Shown: one piece after another, positions 27,740-35,637 of the stretch
How the letters are laid out: every line of letters starts with the position of its first letter
Numbering within the stretch: the stretch's first letter is position 1
NCBI RefSeq assembly: GCF_028401955.1
Contig: NZ_JAQOTJ010000006.1
Span: forward strand, 222,397-286,396
Direction: 5' to 3'
Source of the DNA: Bacillus sp. BP-3
Lineage (GTDB): Bacteria > Bacillota > Bacilli > Bacillales > Bacillaceae_G
DNA: 64,000 bases
Translations under genes and position numbers: made by a program
Notes under the pieces: generated by a model
Databases searched by the model: none
What the model was told of the DNA's origin: nothing
The model's input: the letters and a program-made list of their open reading frames with translations, nothing else

Positions 27740-29288
27740 ATCTTTATCAATTATCGTTCCCATATATAATGAAGCTGATTCTATTCGAGAGGTAATTCTT
27801 TCTGCGAAGGAACTGAATCCGCTTGAAGTTATTATTGTTGCAAATGGATGTACAGATGATTCGGAACGAATTGCAAAAGAGCTTGATTGTATAGTCATAA
27901 GTAGTAGTGAAGCGCTCGGGAACGACGTTGGGCGTGCGGTAGGTGCCAAGTTTGCTAAGGGGGAAGTTTTGTTATTTTTAGATGGTGATTTTCCTATTTC
28001 TTCGTCTAGCCTCCGTTTTTTTCTTAATCCCATTTTACATGGACAAGCAGACGTGATTTTAAATAATTTTGATGATTTATTTAAGAAAAAGCAACGTCCG
28101 CATTCCATTACTGTTTGGCGCCAAATTATAAATGATATAGTGAACCGAGCAGATTTACAAATTGACTCTATTTTATCAGTACCGCATGCGATTACGAAAG
28201 AAGCGATTGAAAGTATTGGTTATGATGCGTTATGTAATCCAATTGTTGCACATGTTCGATTAATAACGAAAAAATGGCGAATACAGAGGCATTGTGCAAT
28301 TGATGTTATTACTCCAAATAAGTTTCGTCCAGCTGAGCATGAAGCATATGGGAATCAACTTGCACATGCAGAGCAAAGAATGATAGGGGATCATATAGAA
28401 GCATTAGGCGAATGGTTGGCTAATTATGATAGCCGAGGGGCATATACAGATGGAAATAGGAGAAGAGATATTGTATTTGCCTTACGAGAGTTTGGTAATC
28501 AAGCATTGCCGTCATATTATAAAGGGTGGGGAGTTCAATCTAACTTATATAATGAGAAACAACTTTCTATTATCATTCCTGTTCAAAATGAAGAAAAGAC
28601 AATCGCAATGGTTATTCAAGAAGCACGTAAAATTGAACCGCTTGAAATTATCATTATTGTTAATGGATCAAATGATCAAACAGCAGCGATTGCAAAGCGG
28701 TGCGGTGCTACAACTATTGTGTATGAAGAAAGACTTGGAAATGATGTGGGACGTTCTATAGGTGCTCAAATGGCTAAAGGGGACATTTTACTATTTATTG
28801 ATGGCGACTTCGTGATACCTGCAAAAGATTTGTACCCTTTTGCAAAAGCGATTGCGGACGGACAAGATGTGGTATTGAACGACTTAAATTATTATTTAGA
28901 TTTACGAGCGCCATTACACCTTGTTACGGCGCTAAAATATGCTTTAAACTTAGCTTGCAATCGAAAAGATCTAGGGATAGGTTCACTAGTAGCTGTACCG
29001 CATGCGTTTAGTAAGGTTTGCTTAGAGTATATTGGATTTGATACTTTATTGTCGCCATGTGTGGCACAAGTAAAGGCGGCATTAGCGGGTTTCTTAATTT
29101 CCTGCGTGCATCGTGTGGATGTAGATCGATTAAATCGTATCCGTCCGGACGAACATTTTGCAGTACGGGGCCATGCCCCTGCTGTACTTCGAATTATTGG
29201 GGATCATATAGAAGGTATGTCATATGTGATAGAAGAACTTGATGTTCGAGGTGGTTTTCATGATGGAGAACGTAAGAGAGAAATATAA
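27732..29288 (+). CDS. Double-unit family 2 glycosyltransferase, paralogue B
   Basis: 518 residues from the ATG at 27732, overlapping the epimerase stop; the ribosome site is weak, so coupling is likely. It has the same architecture as paralogue A: unit 1 (about 1-245) with [32 protein letters not shown] and LDGD; unit 2 (about 278-518) with IIIPVQNEEKTI, IVNGSNDQT, LGNDVGRSIGA and IDGD. Both units end in the shared pattern, RMIGDHIEA then RGAYTDGNRRRD, and RIIGDHIEG then RGGFHDGERKRE, which here is the exact C-terminus. The uridine-contacting Asp of typical GT2 enzymes is Ala or Val in both units. It probably adds further sugars to the same glycan. Last gene of the operon. Confidence 0.85.
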   Translation: MVKSLSIIVPIYNEADSIREVILSAKELNPLEVIIVANGCTDDSERIAKELDCIVISSSEALGNDVGRAVGAKFAKGEVLLFLDGDFPISSSSLRFFLNPILHGQADVILNNFDDLFKKKQRPHSITVWRQIINDIVNRADLQIDSILSVPHAITKEAIESIGYDALCNPIVAHVRLITKKWRIQRHCAIDVITPNKFRPAEHEAYGNQLAHAEQRMIGDHIEALGEWLANYDSRGAYTDGNRRRDIVFALREFGNQALPSYYKGWGVQSNLYNEKQLSIIIPVQNEEKTIAMVIQEARKIEPLEIIIIVNGSNDQTAAIAKRCGATTIVYEERLGNDVGRSIGAQMAKGDILLFIDGDFVIPAKDLYPFAKAIADGQDVVLNDLNYYLDLRAPLHLVTALKYALNLACNRKDLGIGSLVAVPHAFSKVCLEYIGFDTLLSPCVAQVKAALAGFLISCVHRVDVDRLNRIRPDEHFAVRGHAPAVLRIIGDHIEGMSYVIEELDVRGGFHDGERKREI

Positions 29289-29294
29289 TGGAGA

Positions 29295-29323
29295 AGGTGT
29301 ACCGAAACAGGTACACTTTTTTC
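29295..29323 (+). terminator. Terminator of the glycan operon
   Basis: GTGTACC pairs with GGTACAC over a 6-base loop, followed by TTTTTTC. Confidence 0.85.
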
Positions 29324-29504
29324 TATTCTGTTTCGAAAAAACTATAACAGAATAGAAAGAGGCAGTGTTACAGTTTGCGATAAGTACGACTCTTATATTA
29401 TAGAAAAGGTTTCCTTTATTAGAATGCAAAAAAAATGAAATTATTAAAATATGGGTTGATTTAACAAAGTTTGTAGGTAGGGTTTCCACTACGCCGATAG
29501 TAGT

Positions 29505-29522
29505 TTGTGCAATTATTCACAA
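29505..29522. promoter_or_regulatory. Rex/Fnr-type operator upstream of pflB
   Basis: TTGTGCAATTATTCACAA fits the Rex consensus (TTGTGAAN6TTCACAA) with one change, and also the Fnr box TGTGA-N6-TCACA with one change. It lies 111 bp before the pflB start in a 344-bp gap that otherwise shows no gene. Either factor would make pfl expression respond to oxygen or NADH. Confidence 0.7.
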
Positions 29523-29632
29523 ACATGTCACAACTTAAACGTCCCTTTTTTTAAAAAAGTAGTATCCTAAATACGTGAGCTGTTATATAAAAAATCTAAG
29601 TCCTGTACTAATCAAAAATGGAGGAGATTAGG

Positions 29633-31882
29633 ATGACTGAAGTATTAGAAAATGTAAAAAATGCATGGGAAAATTTTAAAGGTGAAAAGTGGAGAGCGGA
29701 GGTTGATGTTCGCGACTTCATTTTAAATAACATAAACGTTTACGAAGGTGATGATTCCTTCTTAGCTGCTGCAACAGAAGCGACAAAACAACTTTGGGAT
29801 CAAGTAATGGAATTAACAACACAAGAACGTGACAATGGCGGCGTCCTTGACATGGATACAGAAATTGTTTCTACTATTACATCACATGGTCCAGGATATT
29901 TAAATAAAGATATTGAAAAAGTAGTTGGTTTCCAAACTGACAAACCATTTAAGCGTTCATTACAACCATTCGGTGGTGTTCGTATGGCAGAGCTATCTTG
30001 TGAAGCTTACGGATACGAAATGGACAAAGAACTAAGCCGTATTTTCAGAGACTGGCGCAAAACACATAACCAAGGTGTATTCGATGCTTATACGCCAGAA
30101 ATGAGAGCAGCTCGTAAATCAGGCGTTATTACAGGTCTTCCAGATGCGTATGGCCGTGGTCGTATTATCGGTGACTATCGCCGCGTTGCATTATACGGTA
30201 TCGATCGTTTAATCGAAGCGAAAAAAGCAGATTTAAATACAACGAGCAGTGTAATGAGCGAAGAGACAATTCGTTTACGCGAAGAGATATCTGAGCAAAT
30301 GCGTGCCCTTCAAGAATTAAAACAAATGGCAGCTTCTCATGGTTTTGATATTTCTAAACCAGCAACAAATGCACAAGAAGCATTCCAATGGTTATATTTT
30401 GGTTATCTTGCAGCAATTAAAGAGCAAAATGGTGCAGCAATGAGTCTTGGCCGTACATCTACTTTCTTAGATATCTATGTTGAAAGAGATTTAGCAAACG
30501 GTACATTAACAGAAGAAACAGCACAAGAAATTGTTGACCACTTCATTATGAAATTACGTCTTGTGAAATTCGCAAGAACACCTGATTATAATGAATTATT
30601 CTCTGGTGATCCAACTTGGGTAACAGAATCTATCGGTGGTATTTCACTTGATGGTCGTCCATTAGTAACGAAAAACTCATTCCGTTTCTTGCATACATTA
30701 GATAACTTAGGACCAGCTCCAGAACCAAACTTAACAGTTCTTTGGTCTAAACAATTACCAGAGAACTTTAAAAACTACTGTGCGAAAATGTCTATCAAAA
30801 CATCTGCAATTCAATATGAAAATGATGACATTATGCGTCCAGAATATGGTGATGACTACGGTATTGCTTGCTGTGTATCTGCAATGAGAATTGGTAAACA
30901 AATGCAATTCTTCGGAGCGCGTGCAAACTTAGCGAAAGCATTATTATATGCGATCAACGGTGGTAAAGACGAAAAGTCAAAAGCACAAGTTGCACCTGAA
31001 TATGCACCAATTACTTCTGAAGTATTAGATTTTGAAGAAGTTATGCGTAAATTTGATGTGACAATGGAATGGTTAGCAGGTCTTTACTTAAATACATTAA
31101 ATGTAATTCATTACATGCATGATAAATACAGCTATGAGCGTATCGAAATGGCACTTCATGATACAGAGATTATTCGTACAATGGCAACAGGTATCGCAGG
31201 ATTATCTGTAGTAGCTGACTCTTTAAGTGCAATTAAATACGCGAAAGTAAAACCAATTCGTGATGAAAATGGTATTGCGGTTGATTTTGAAATCGAAGGA
31301 GATTTCCCTAAATACGGTAACAATGATGACCGTGTAGATGAAATGGCAGTAAACCTTGTAAAAACATTTATGAACAAGCTTCGTAAACATAAAACATATC
31401 GTAACTCTGTTCATACAATGTCAATCTTAACAATTACATCTAACGTTGTATACGGTAAGAAAACTGGTAACACACCAGATGGCCGTCGTGCTGGCGAACC
31501 ATTTGCACCAGGTGCAAACCCAATGCACGGACGTGATACAAAAGGTGCACTAGCATCATTATTATCTGTTGCGAAATTACCATATGAAGAAGCAAGAGAT
31601 GGTATTTCTAATACATTCTCTATTATTCCAAAAGCGCTTGGAAAAGAAGAAGATGTACAAATTCGCAACTTAGTATCTATGCTAGATGGATATGCTATAA
31701 AAGAAGGTCATCACTTAAATATTAACGTATTTAACCGTGAAACATTAATGGATGCAATGGAACATCCTGAAAAATATCCACAATTAACAATTCGTGTATC
31801 TGGTTACGCTGTTAACTTCATTAAGTTAACTCGTGAACAACAAATTGACGTTATTAACCGTACAATGCACGAAAGCATGTAA
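29633..31882 (+). CDS. pflB: Formate C-acetyltransferase (pyruvate formate-lyase)
   Basis: 749 residues from the ATG at 29633 (GGAGGAG upstream; an earlier in-frame start overlaps that site). The catalytic pair Cys413-Cys414 is in [12 protein letters not shown]. The radical glycine is Gly724 in RVSGYAVNF near the C-terminus. The enzyme splits pyruvate with CoA into acetyl-CoA and formate without oxygen, in the cytosol. It is activated by the radical-SAM protein encoded directly downstream. The Rex/Fnr-like palindrome upstream fits anaerobic induction. Confidence 0.98.
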   Translation: MTEVLENVKNAWENFKGEKWRAEVDVRDFILNNINVYEGDDSFLAAATEATKQLWDQVMELTTQERDNGGVLDMDTEIVSTITSHGPGYLNKDIEKVVGFQTDKPFKRSLQPFGGVRMAELSCEAYGYEMDKELSRIFRDWRKTHNQGVFDAYTPEMRAARKSGVITGLPDAYGRGRIIGDYRRVALYGIDRLIEAKKADLNTTSSVMSEETIRLREEISEQMRALQELKQMAASHGFDISKPATNAQEAFQWLYFGYLAAIKEQNGAAMSLGRTSTFLDIYVERDLANGTLTEETAQEIVDHFIMKLRLVKFARTPDYNELFSGDPTWVTESIGGISLDGRPLVTKNSFRFLHTLDNLGPAPEPNLTVLWSKQLPENFKNYCAKMSIKTSAIQYENDDIMRPEYGDDYGIACCVSAMRIGKQMQFFGARANLAKALLYAINGGKDEKSKAQVAPEYAPITSEVLDFEEVMRKFDVTMEWLAGLYLNTLNVIHYMHDKYSYERIEMALHDTEIIRTMATGIAGLSVVADSLSAIKYAKVKPIRDENGIAVDFEIEGDFPKYGNNDDRVDEMAVNLVKTFMNKLRKHKTYRNSVHTMSILTITSNVVYGKKTGNTPDGRRAGEPFAPGANPMHGRDTKGALASLLSVAKLPYEEARDGISNTFSIIPKALGKEEDVQIRNLVSMLDGYAIKEGHHLNINVFNRETLMDAMEHPEKYPQLTIRVSGYAVNFIKLTREQQIDVINRTMHESM

Positions 31883-31891
31883 GTAAAAAGT

Positions 31892-31928
31892 TTCCCTCTG
31901 TTTTTCATAAGACAGAGGGGAGCTGTTT
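31892..31928 (+). terminator. Intercistronic hairpin between pflB and pflA
   Basis: CCCTCTGT pairs with ACAGAGGG. The T-tract after it is short and comes a few bases later, so it may be a partial terminator or mRNA stabiliser that lowers pflA relative to pflB. Confidence 0.55.
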
Positions 31929-31947
31929 TAATAGAGGAGGAAGTAAC

Positions 31948-32679
31948 ATGGTAAAAGGAAGAATTCATTCTGTTGAGTCTTGTGGTACTGTTGATGGCCC
32001 AGGGATTCGTTATATCATCTTTACACAAGGGTGTTTACTACGTTGTCAATATTGTCATAATGCGGATACGTGGGAGATCGGTAAAGGGAAAGAAATAACA
32101 GTTGAAGAAGTGATGCAGGATGTTACATGTTACCTTCCTTTTATGGAAGCTTCTGGCGGTGGGATTACAGTAAGTGGCGGTGAGCCACTATTGCAGTTAG
32201 ACTTTTTGATTGAGTTGTTTAAGAAATGTAAAGAGATCGGCATTCATACGACAATTGATTCTTCAGGTGGGTGCTATTCTGAAGATGAAGAATTCCAAAG
32301 AAAATTAGACATTTTGATGGAATATACAGATTTGGTATTACTTGACTTAAAACATATTGATTCAAAAAGACATCGCAAATTAACAGGCAAACCGAACGAA
32401 CATATTTTACAATTTGCTCGTTATTTATCAGATAAAAAGAAATCAATTTGGGTGCGTCATGTACTTGTACCTGGAGTTACTGATGGTACAGAGGACTTAG
32501 AAAAGCTCGGAGCCTTTATTCAAAGTCTTGATAATGTACAAAAGGTAGAAGTTTTGCCGTATCATAAGTTAGGTGTTTATAAATGGGAGGCACTAGGTCA
32601 CAAATATCCTCTTGAAGGAGTAGAGCCTCCAACGGAAGAAAGTGTTCAAAAAGCAAAGAATATTTTAGGAGCAGTCTAA
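31948..32679 (+). CDS. pflA: Pyruvate formate-lyase-activating enzyme
   Basis: 243 residues with the radical-SAM cluster motif Cys29-x3-Cys33-x2-Cys36 in [15 protein letters not shown], preceded by [11 protein letters not shown]. The SAM-binding [13 protein letters not shown] follows. It generates the glycyl radical on PflB by cleaving S-adenosylmethionine under anoxic conditions. AGAGGAGG precedes the ATG. It is 65 bp downstream of pflB, across the hairpin. Confidence 0.97.
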   Translation: MVKGRIHSVESCGTVDGPGIRYIIFTQGCLLRCQYCHNADTWEIGKGKEITVEEVMQDVTCYLPFMEASGGGITVSGGEPLLQLDFLIELFKKCKEIGIHTTIDSSGGCYSEDEEFQRKLDILMEYTDLVLLDLKHIDSKRHRKLTGKPNEHILQFARYLSDKKKSIWVRHVLVPGVTDGTEDLEKLGAFIQSLDNVQKVEVLPYHKLGVYKWEALGHKYPLEGVEPPTEESVQKAKNILGAV

Positions 32680-32702
32680 TCCAATTGTGGATTAGGCTTT
32701 TT
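32676..32702 (+). terminator. Terminator of the pfl operon
   Basis: CTAATCC pairs with GGATTAG, then GCTTTTTG. The stem includes the pflA stop codon. Confidence 0.8.
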
Positions 32703-32954
32703 GCTTTCTTTCGATAAATAGTAGAGCAAAGATAAGGAAAAGAGTATACTTATATTATATATTGACTATTTTTGTAAAGAAATGATATGGATAAATTTAC
32801 AAAAATGTAAAGGGAAAACGAAACAATAGAAAGAATTAAGAAATAGTGTAGTGCGTATCATGAAGTATAGACAAACGTCAAGTTATTGCGAAAGCAGTTA
32901 TAGGAAAGTATAATGTTAAGATATGAGCAGATGGGATTAAGGGGTCAATAACAT

Positions 32955-33062
32955 ATGCTTTGTATATCCACGACAGGTACATATCCAGCGGGAATTCGTT
33001 GGAGTTCAAACTTGCAAAATTATAAGGAAATTGTTTTTTATATTGTGACAGGTGCAATATAA
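32955..33062 (+). CDS. Possible small upstream ORF before ugtP
   Basis: 35 codons from an ATG at 32955, ten bases after AAGGGG, ending at TAA 33060-33062, 29 bases before ugtP. The peptide begins MLCISTTGTYPAGIRWSSNL and ends in a short hydrophobic stretch (IVFYIVTGAI). It may be a leader peptide affecting ugtP translation or just chance. The rest of the 412-bp gap (32680-33091) shows no other gene. Confidence 0.35.
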   Translation: MLCISTTGTYPAGIRWSSNLQNYKEIVFYIVTGAI

Positions 33063-33091
33063 AGGACCGAAAAAGCTAGGAGTGGATTTGT

Positions 33092-34255
33092 TTGATTAAA
33101 AACCCCAAGGTTTTAATATTAACAGCACATTACGGTAACGGTCATGTACAAGTGGCAAAAACATTAGAACAAACATTTCGTCAAAGAGGACTTCAGGATG
33201 TAATTGTATGCGATCTTTTTAGTGAATCACATCCTTTCATAACAGATATTACAAAATATTTATATTTAAAAAGTTATACAATTGGGAAAGAGCTATACCG
33301 CTTATTTTATTATGGCGTTGAAAAAATTTACGATAAAAAAATTGCATCATGGTATGCCAATTTTGGACGAAAACGTTTAAAAGCGATATTACAGGCTGAA
33401 AAACCCGATATTGTTATTAATACATTTCCAATCATTGCGGTGCCAGAGTTAAAAAAACAAACAGGTATTTCTATTCCTGTTTATAATGTACTGACTGACT
33501 TTTGCTTGCATAAAATATGGATCCACCGAGAAGTGGATCGTTATTTTGTCGCAACAGATTATGTGAAGAACATTATGATAGAAGTAGGAGTACCTGCTGA
33601 GCAAATTGTAGAGACAGGAATTCCGATTCGGAAAAGCTTTGAAGCATCTGTTAATGTAGAAGCCTTGTATGATAAGTATAATTTGTCACGAGACAAAAAG
33701 ACTTTACTTATTGTGGCAGGGGCACATGGAGTGCTAGGAAGTGTAAAAGAGTTATGTCAGTCCTTTCTATCAGTTCCTAATTTGCAGATAGCCGTAGTTT
33801 GCGGGAAAAATAAAGCATTGCAGGAGGATTTGCTACAACTACAAGAAAGCAATCCAGATGCATTAAAAGTATTCGGTTATGTAGAGAATATTGATGAGCT
33901 GTTCCGTATTACCTCTTGCATGATTACGAAGCCAGGAGGAATTACATTAAGTGAGGCAGCAGCTTTGCAAGTACCTGTCGTTTTATATAAACCAGTACCA
34001 GGACAAGAAAATGAAAATGCGAAGTATTTTGAAAAACAAGGTGCAGCAGTTGTTATTCGTGAAGATCATGAAATCTTTCCGAAAACGAAAGAATTATTGC
34101 AAGATGATATGAAGCTATTGCAAATGAAAGAAGCAATGAAACACATTTATCGTCCGGAACCAGCGTTTCATATTGTAGATTCTATTTTAGAGGAAAATCA
34201 CGTGCGGGTACATTCACCAGTACGTTCACCAGCCCTTGTACAGTCTTTTACTTAA
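33092..34255 (+). CDS. ugtP: Processive diacylglycerol beta-glucosyltransferase
   Basis: 387 residues starting at a TTG at 33092 behind AGGAG; the family begins exactly here ([20 protein letters not shown]). GT28-type fold: the N-terminal MGDG-synthase-like domain with the glycine-rich HYGNGH loop, and the C-terminal donor site with [13 protein letters not shown] and [11 protein letters not shown]. The enzyme transfers glucose from UDP-glucose to diacylglycerol at the inner face of the membrane. The product is the diglucosyl lipid that anchors lipoteichoic acid. In Bacillus it also ties cell size to nutrients through FtsZ. It is a single-gene unit with a terminator. Confidence 0.96.
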   Translation: MIKNPKVLILTAHYGNGHVQVAKTLEQTFRQRGLQDVIVCDLFSESHPFITDITKYLYLKSYTIGKELYRLFYYGVEKIYDKKIASWYANFGRKRLKAILQAEKPDIVINTFPIIAVPELKKQTGISIPVYNVLTDFCLHKIWIHREVDRYFVATDYVKNIMIEVGVPAEQIVETGIPIRKSFEASVNVEALYDKYNLSRDKKTLLIVAGAHGVLGSVKELCQSFLSVPNLQIAVVCGKNKALQEDLLQLQESNPDALKVFGYVENIDELFRITSCMITKPGGITLSEAAALQVPVVLYKPVPGQENENAKYFEKQGAAVVIREDHEIFPKTKELLQDDMKLLQMKEAMKHIYRPEPAFHIVDSILEENHVRVHSPVRSPALVQSFT

Positions 34256-34261
34256 TATAAG

Positions 34262-34297
34262 AGCCTCTTTTCTATCTGTAGAAGGAGGTTTTTTTCG
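34262..34297 (+). terminator. Terminator of ugtP
   Basis: GCCTCTTTTCTA pairs imperfectly with TAGAAGGAGGT, followed by a seven-base T-run. Confidence 0.75.
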
Positions 34298-34410
34298 TTT
34301 CTGTATAAATCCATTTTTATTTTTCGACATTTTTGTCTAGCTCTGCTTCCTAAGCCCTCATGTCTAAGAACCTTCCACACGAGAAGGGAAATTGTTTGTA
34401 GAATTTTAAA

Positions 34411-34602
34411 TTATCCACAAAAGAATTCGCTTTCAATATACAGTAAACTTAAAATATTAACAAAAGTATCCACAATATCCACAAGTTTTAGTGAAAGTAT
34501 CCACAAATTAAACAAATGAACTGTGATGAAATTCCTCTGTTATAGGAAAGATACTCAGATTTATACACATTCCCAACGATTCTGTGGATAAAGTTTTCCA
34601 CA
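34411..34602. promoter_or_regulatory. Cluster of seven DnaA boxes
   Basis: Exact consensus (TTATNCACA) at 34411-34419, 34561-34569 and, reversed, 34583-34591. One-mismatch boxes lie at 34466-34474, 34475-34483, 34497-34505 (GTATCCACA or ATATCCACA) and 34594-34602 (TTTTCCACA). Seven in 192 bp, with no gene inside. This resembles the DnaA-box clusters that tune replication initiation in B. subtilis, or an unused origin. It fills the gap between ugtP and the small yfhE-like gene. Confidence 0.75.
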
Positions 34603-34606
34603 AAAA

Positions 34607-34636
34607 AACTACCTCTTTTAAACAAGAGGTAGTTGT
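34607..34636 (-). terminator. Terminator of the small yfhE-like gene
   Basis: AACTACCTCTT pairs with AAGAGGTAGTT over a 5-base loop, with a T-run on the minus strand. Confidence 0.82.
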
Positions 34637-34639
34637 ATG

Positions 34640-34762
34640 TTAATAAATTCCTTTTGGTTTATATCCAGCTGCACGATCTGCTCTTTTAAATTCACGTTGA
34701 TAGAGAACTTCTTGTGTGCTAGATAATTTACTTTTCGTTTTTTCGCGTCTTTTCTTATCCAT
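34640..34762 (-). CDS. YfhE-like small protein
   Basis: 40 residues, too short for most gene finders but with a good GAGGTG ribosome site before its ATG and a terminator right after its stop. Strongly basic N-terminus (MDKKRREKTKSKLSS) and a conserved-looking centre (TQEVLYQREFKRADRAAGY). This fits the YfhE family, small proteins of unknown function encoded beside yfhF/recX in Bacillus. The family assignment is from memory. Confidence 0.7.
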   Translation of the reverse strand: MDKKRREKTKSKLSSTQEVLYQREFKRADRAAGYKPKGIY

Positions 34763-34829
34763 TCCAGTTCACCTCATGTCATAAAGTCATTACCTATCGT
34801 TACCAATGACAGAGGGAGATATACATAGA

Positions 34830-35387
34830 TTACGCTTCTTTTAAATGGTGAGCGTCTTGGAATGTTGCTTCGCGCATTGTGTGTAGTGTGTACTGATCTT
34901 TTGGAATTTCATATAAGTTATATACATCACCGTTTGCGTTAATTTGATCGTATACACATTTACGTGTTTCATTTGCTAGATTCACGTATGGTAGTTTTTC
35001 GGCAGCTTTAATAGAACGAGTATTTAATTTACGAATTCGCATGAAAATAGTCTCAATATCTAATTCATAGAAAAGCTCGCTAAAGAAAGCGTCTTTTGCA
35101 GGTTTATTATAACCCTTTCCATGATAGGGTTTACCGAGCCAAGTACCAAGAAATCCTGCTTTTTCTTGGATGTCGAATAAAGTTATTGTTCCGATTGGAT
35201 TTCCCCATTCATCAACAATTGTGCGCGAAATTAATTCTCCACGTTCTTCCGCTTCAATTGTTTGCTTTGTTAAAAACAAAAATTCATCATAAGAAGACGC
35301 CTTCTGACGCACAAAGGGGAAGACATCAGGGTGCATCATCAAATCATATAGAACGTGGCTGTCATGTAGGTCACGTTTTTTTAACAT
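34830..35387 (-). CDS. GNAT-like N-acetyltransferase (RimJ/RimL type)
   Basis: 185 residues from the ATG at 35387, preceded by AGGAGGAG; upstream in-frame codons lie in the terminator region of the RNA gene before it. Features of the RimJ/RimL-like GNAT fold: an early MLKKRDLHDSHVLYDLM, then NPIGTITLFDI, the acyl-CoA segment LGKPYHGKGYNKPAKDAFFS, and LNTRSIKAAEKLPY. The acceptor is unknown. Its transcription would start beyond, or be attenuated by, the tRNA-like unit directly upstream. Confidence 0.82.
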   Translation of the reverse strand: MLKKRDLHDSHVLYDLMMHPDVFPFVRQKASSYDEFLFLTKQTIEAEERGELISRTIVDEWGNPIGTITLFDIQEKAGFLGTWLGKPYHGKGYNKPAKDAFFSELFYELDIETIFMRIRKLNTRSIKAAEKLPYVNLANETRKCVYDQINANGDVYNLYEIPKDQYTLHTMREATFQDAHHLKEA

Positions 35388-35424
35388 ACTATCTCCTCCT
35401 AAAAGAGGGCAGCATGACGACAAA

Positions 35425-35480
35425 AAAACATCCCACCCTCGAAATTTTTATATAAAACTTAAAAAAATTTCGGGGTGGGA
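35425..35480 (-). terminator. Terminator overlapping the 3' end of the tRNA-like gene
   Basis: On the minus strand CCCACCCCGAAATTTTT pairs with AAAAATTTCG-AGGGTGGG (one bulge) and is followed by a seven-base T-run. Its 5' arm is the T-stem and acceptor end of the tRNA-like RNA, so terminator and tRNA fold exclude each other. Confidence 0.75.
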
Positions 35481-35537
35481 ATCGAACCCACTAGAACCAG
35501 TCTATAATGCTGGTGGCGCACCATTTGCCTTCCCCAT
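35467..35537 (-). ncRNA. tRNA-like RNA (pseudo-tRNA, UAU anticodon position)
   Basis: 71 bases on the minus strand divide exactly into tRNA parts: D-arm GGCAAATGGTGCGCC, anticodon arm CCAGC-ATTATAG-ACTGG, a five-base variable loop, and a perfect T-arm GTGGG-TTCGATT-CCCAC. The anticodon position reads TAT (isoleucine AUA codons) with the usual T before it. Against a working tRNA: the acceptor stem (AATGGGG with CCCGAAA) has three mismatches, C31-A39 is unpaired, and no CCA is encoded. It has its own promoter and terminator. B. cereus is known to express a non-translating pseudo-tRNA (tRNA-Other), but that one has a CCA anticodon, so this is either different or diverged. Confidence 0.7.
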
Positions 35538-35592
35538 TCATCAATTTGAAATTACTCAACACGACACAAATTGATCATGGTTTCATTCAGTT

Positions 35593-35621
35593 TATAATCG
35601 TATAATACTTCATCTAGTCAA
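35593..35621 (-). promoter_or_regulatory. Promoter of the tRNA-like RNA
   Basis: On the minus strand TTGACT is followed after 17 bases by ATTATA (or after 19 by TATAAA), about 50 bases before the tRNA-like segment. It also lies just past the stop of the amidohydrolase gene. Confidence 0.55.
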
Positions 35622-35637
35622 AAAAATAAACTAGTTT

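Noticed and set aside
32680-32954. Riboswitch or other structured leader before ugtP
   Set aside because: No recognisable aptamer or strong hairpin beyond the pflA terminator; only the short upstream frame at 32955 is worth noting.
35425-35480. AGGGTGGGA resembles the conserved T-box sequence (AGGGTGGNACCGCG), so a T-box riboswitch before the acetyltransferase gene was considered
   Set aside because: Only the first nine positions match, ACCGCG is missing, and there is no Stem I or specifier loop. The sequence is simply the second arm of the terminator that copies the tRNA T-stem.
35467-35537. A normal tRNA-Ile gene
   Set aside because: Three acceptor mismatches, an unpaired anticodon-stem position, no CCA and a terminator overlapping the 3' end make a translating tRNA unlikely.
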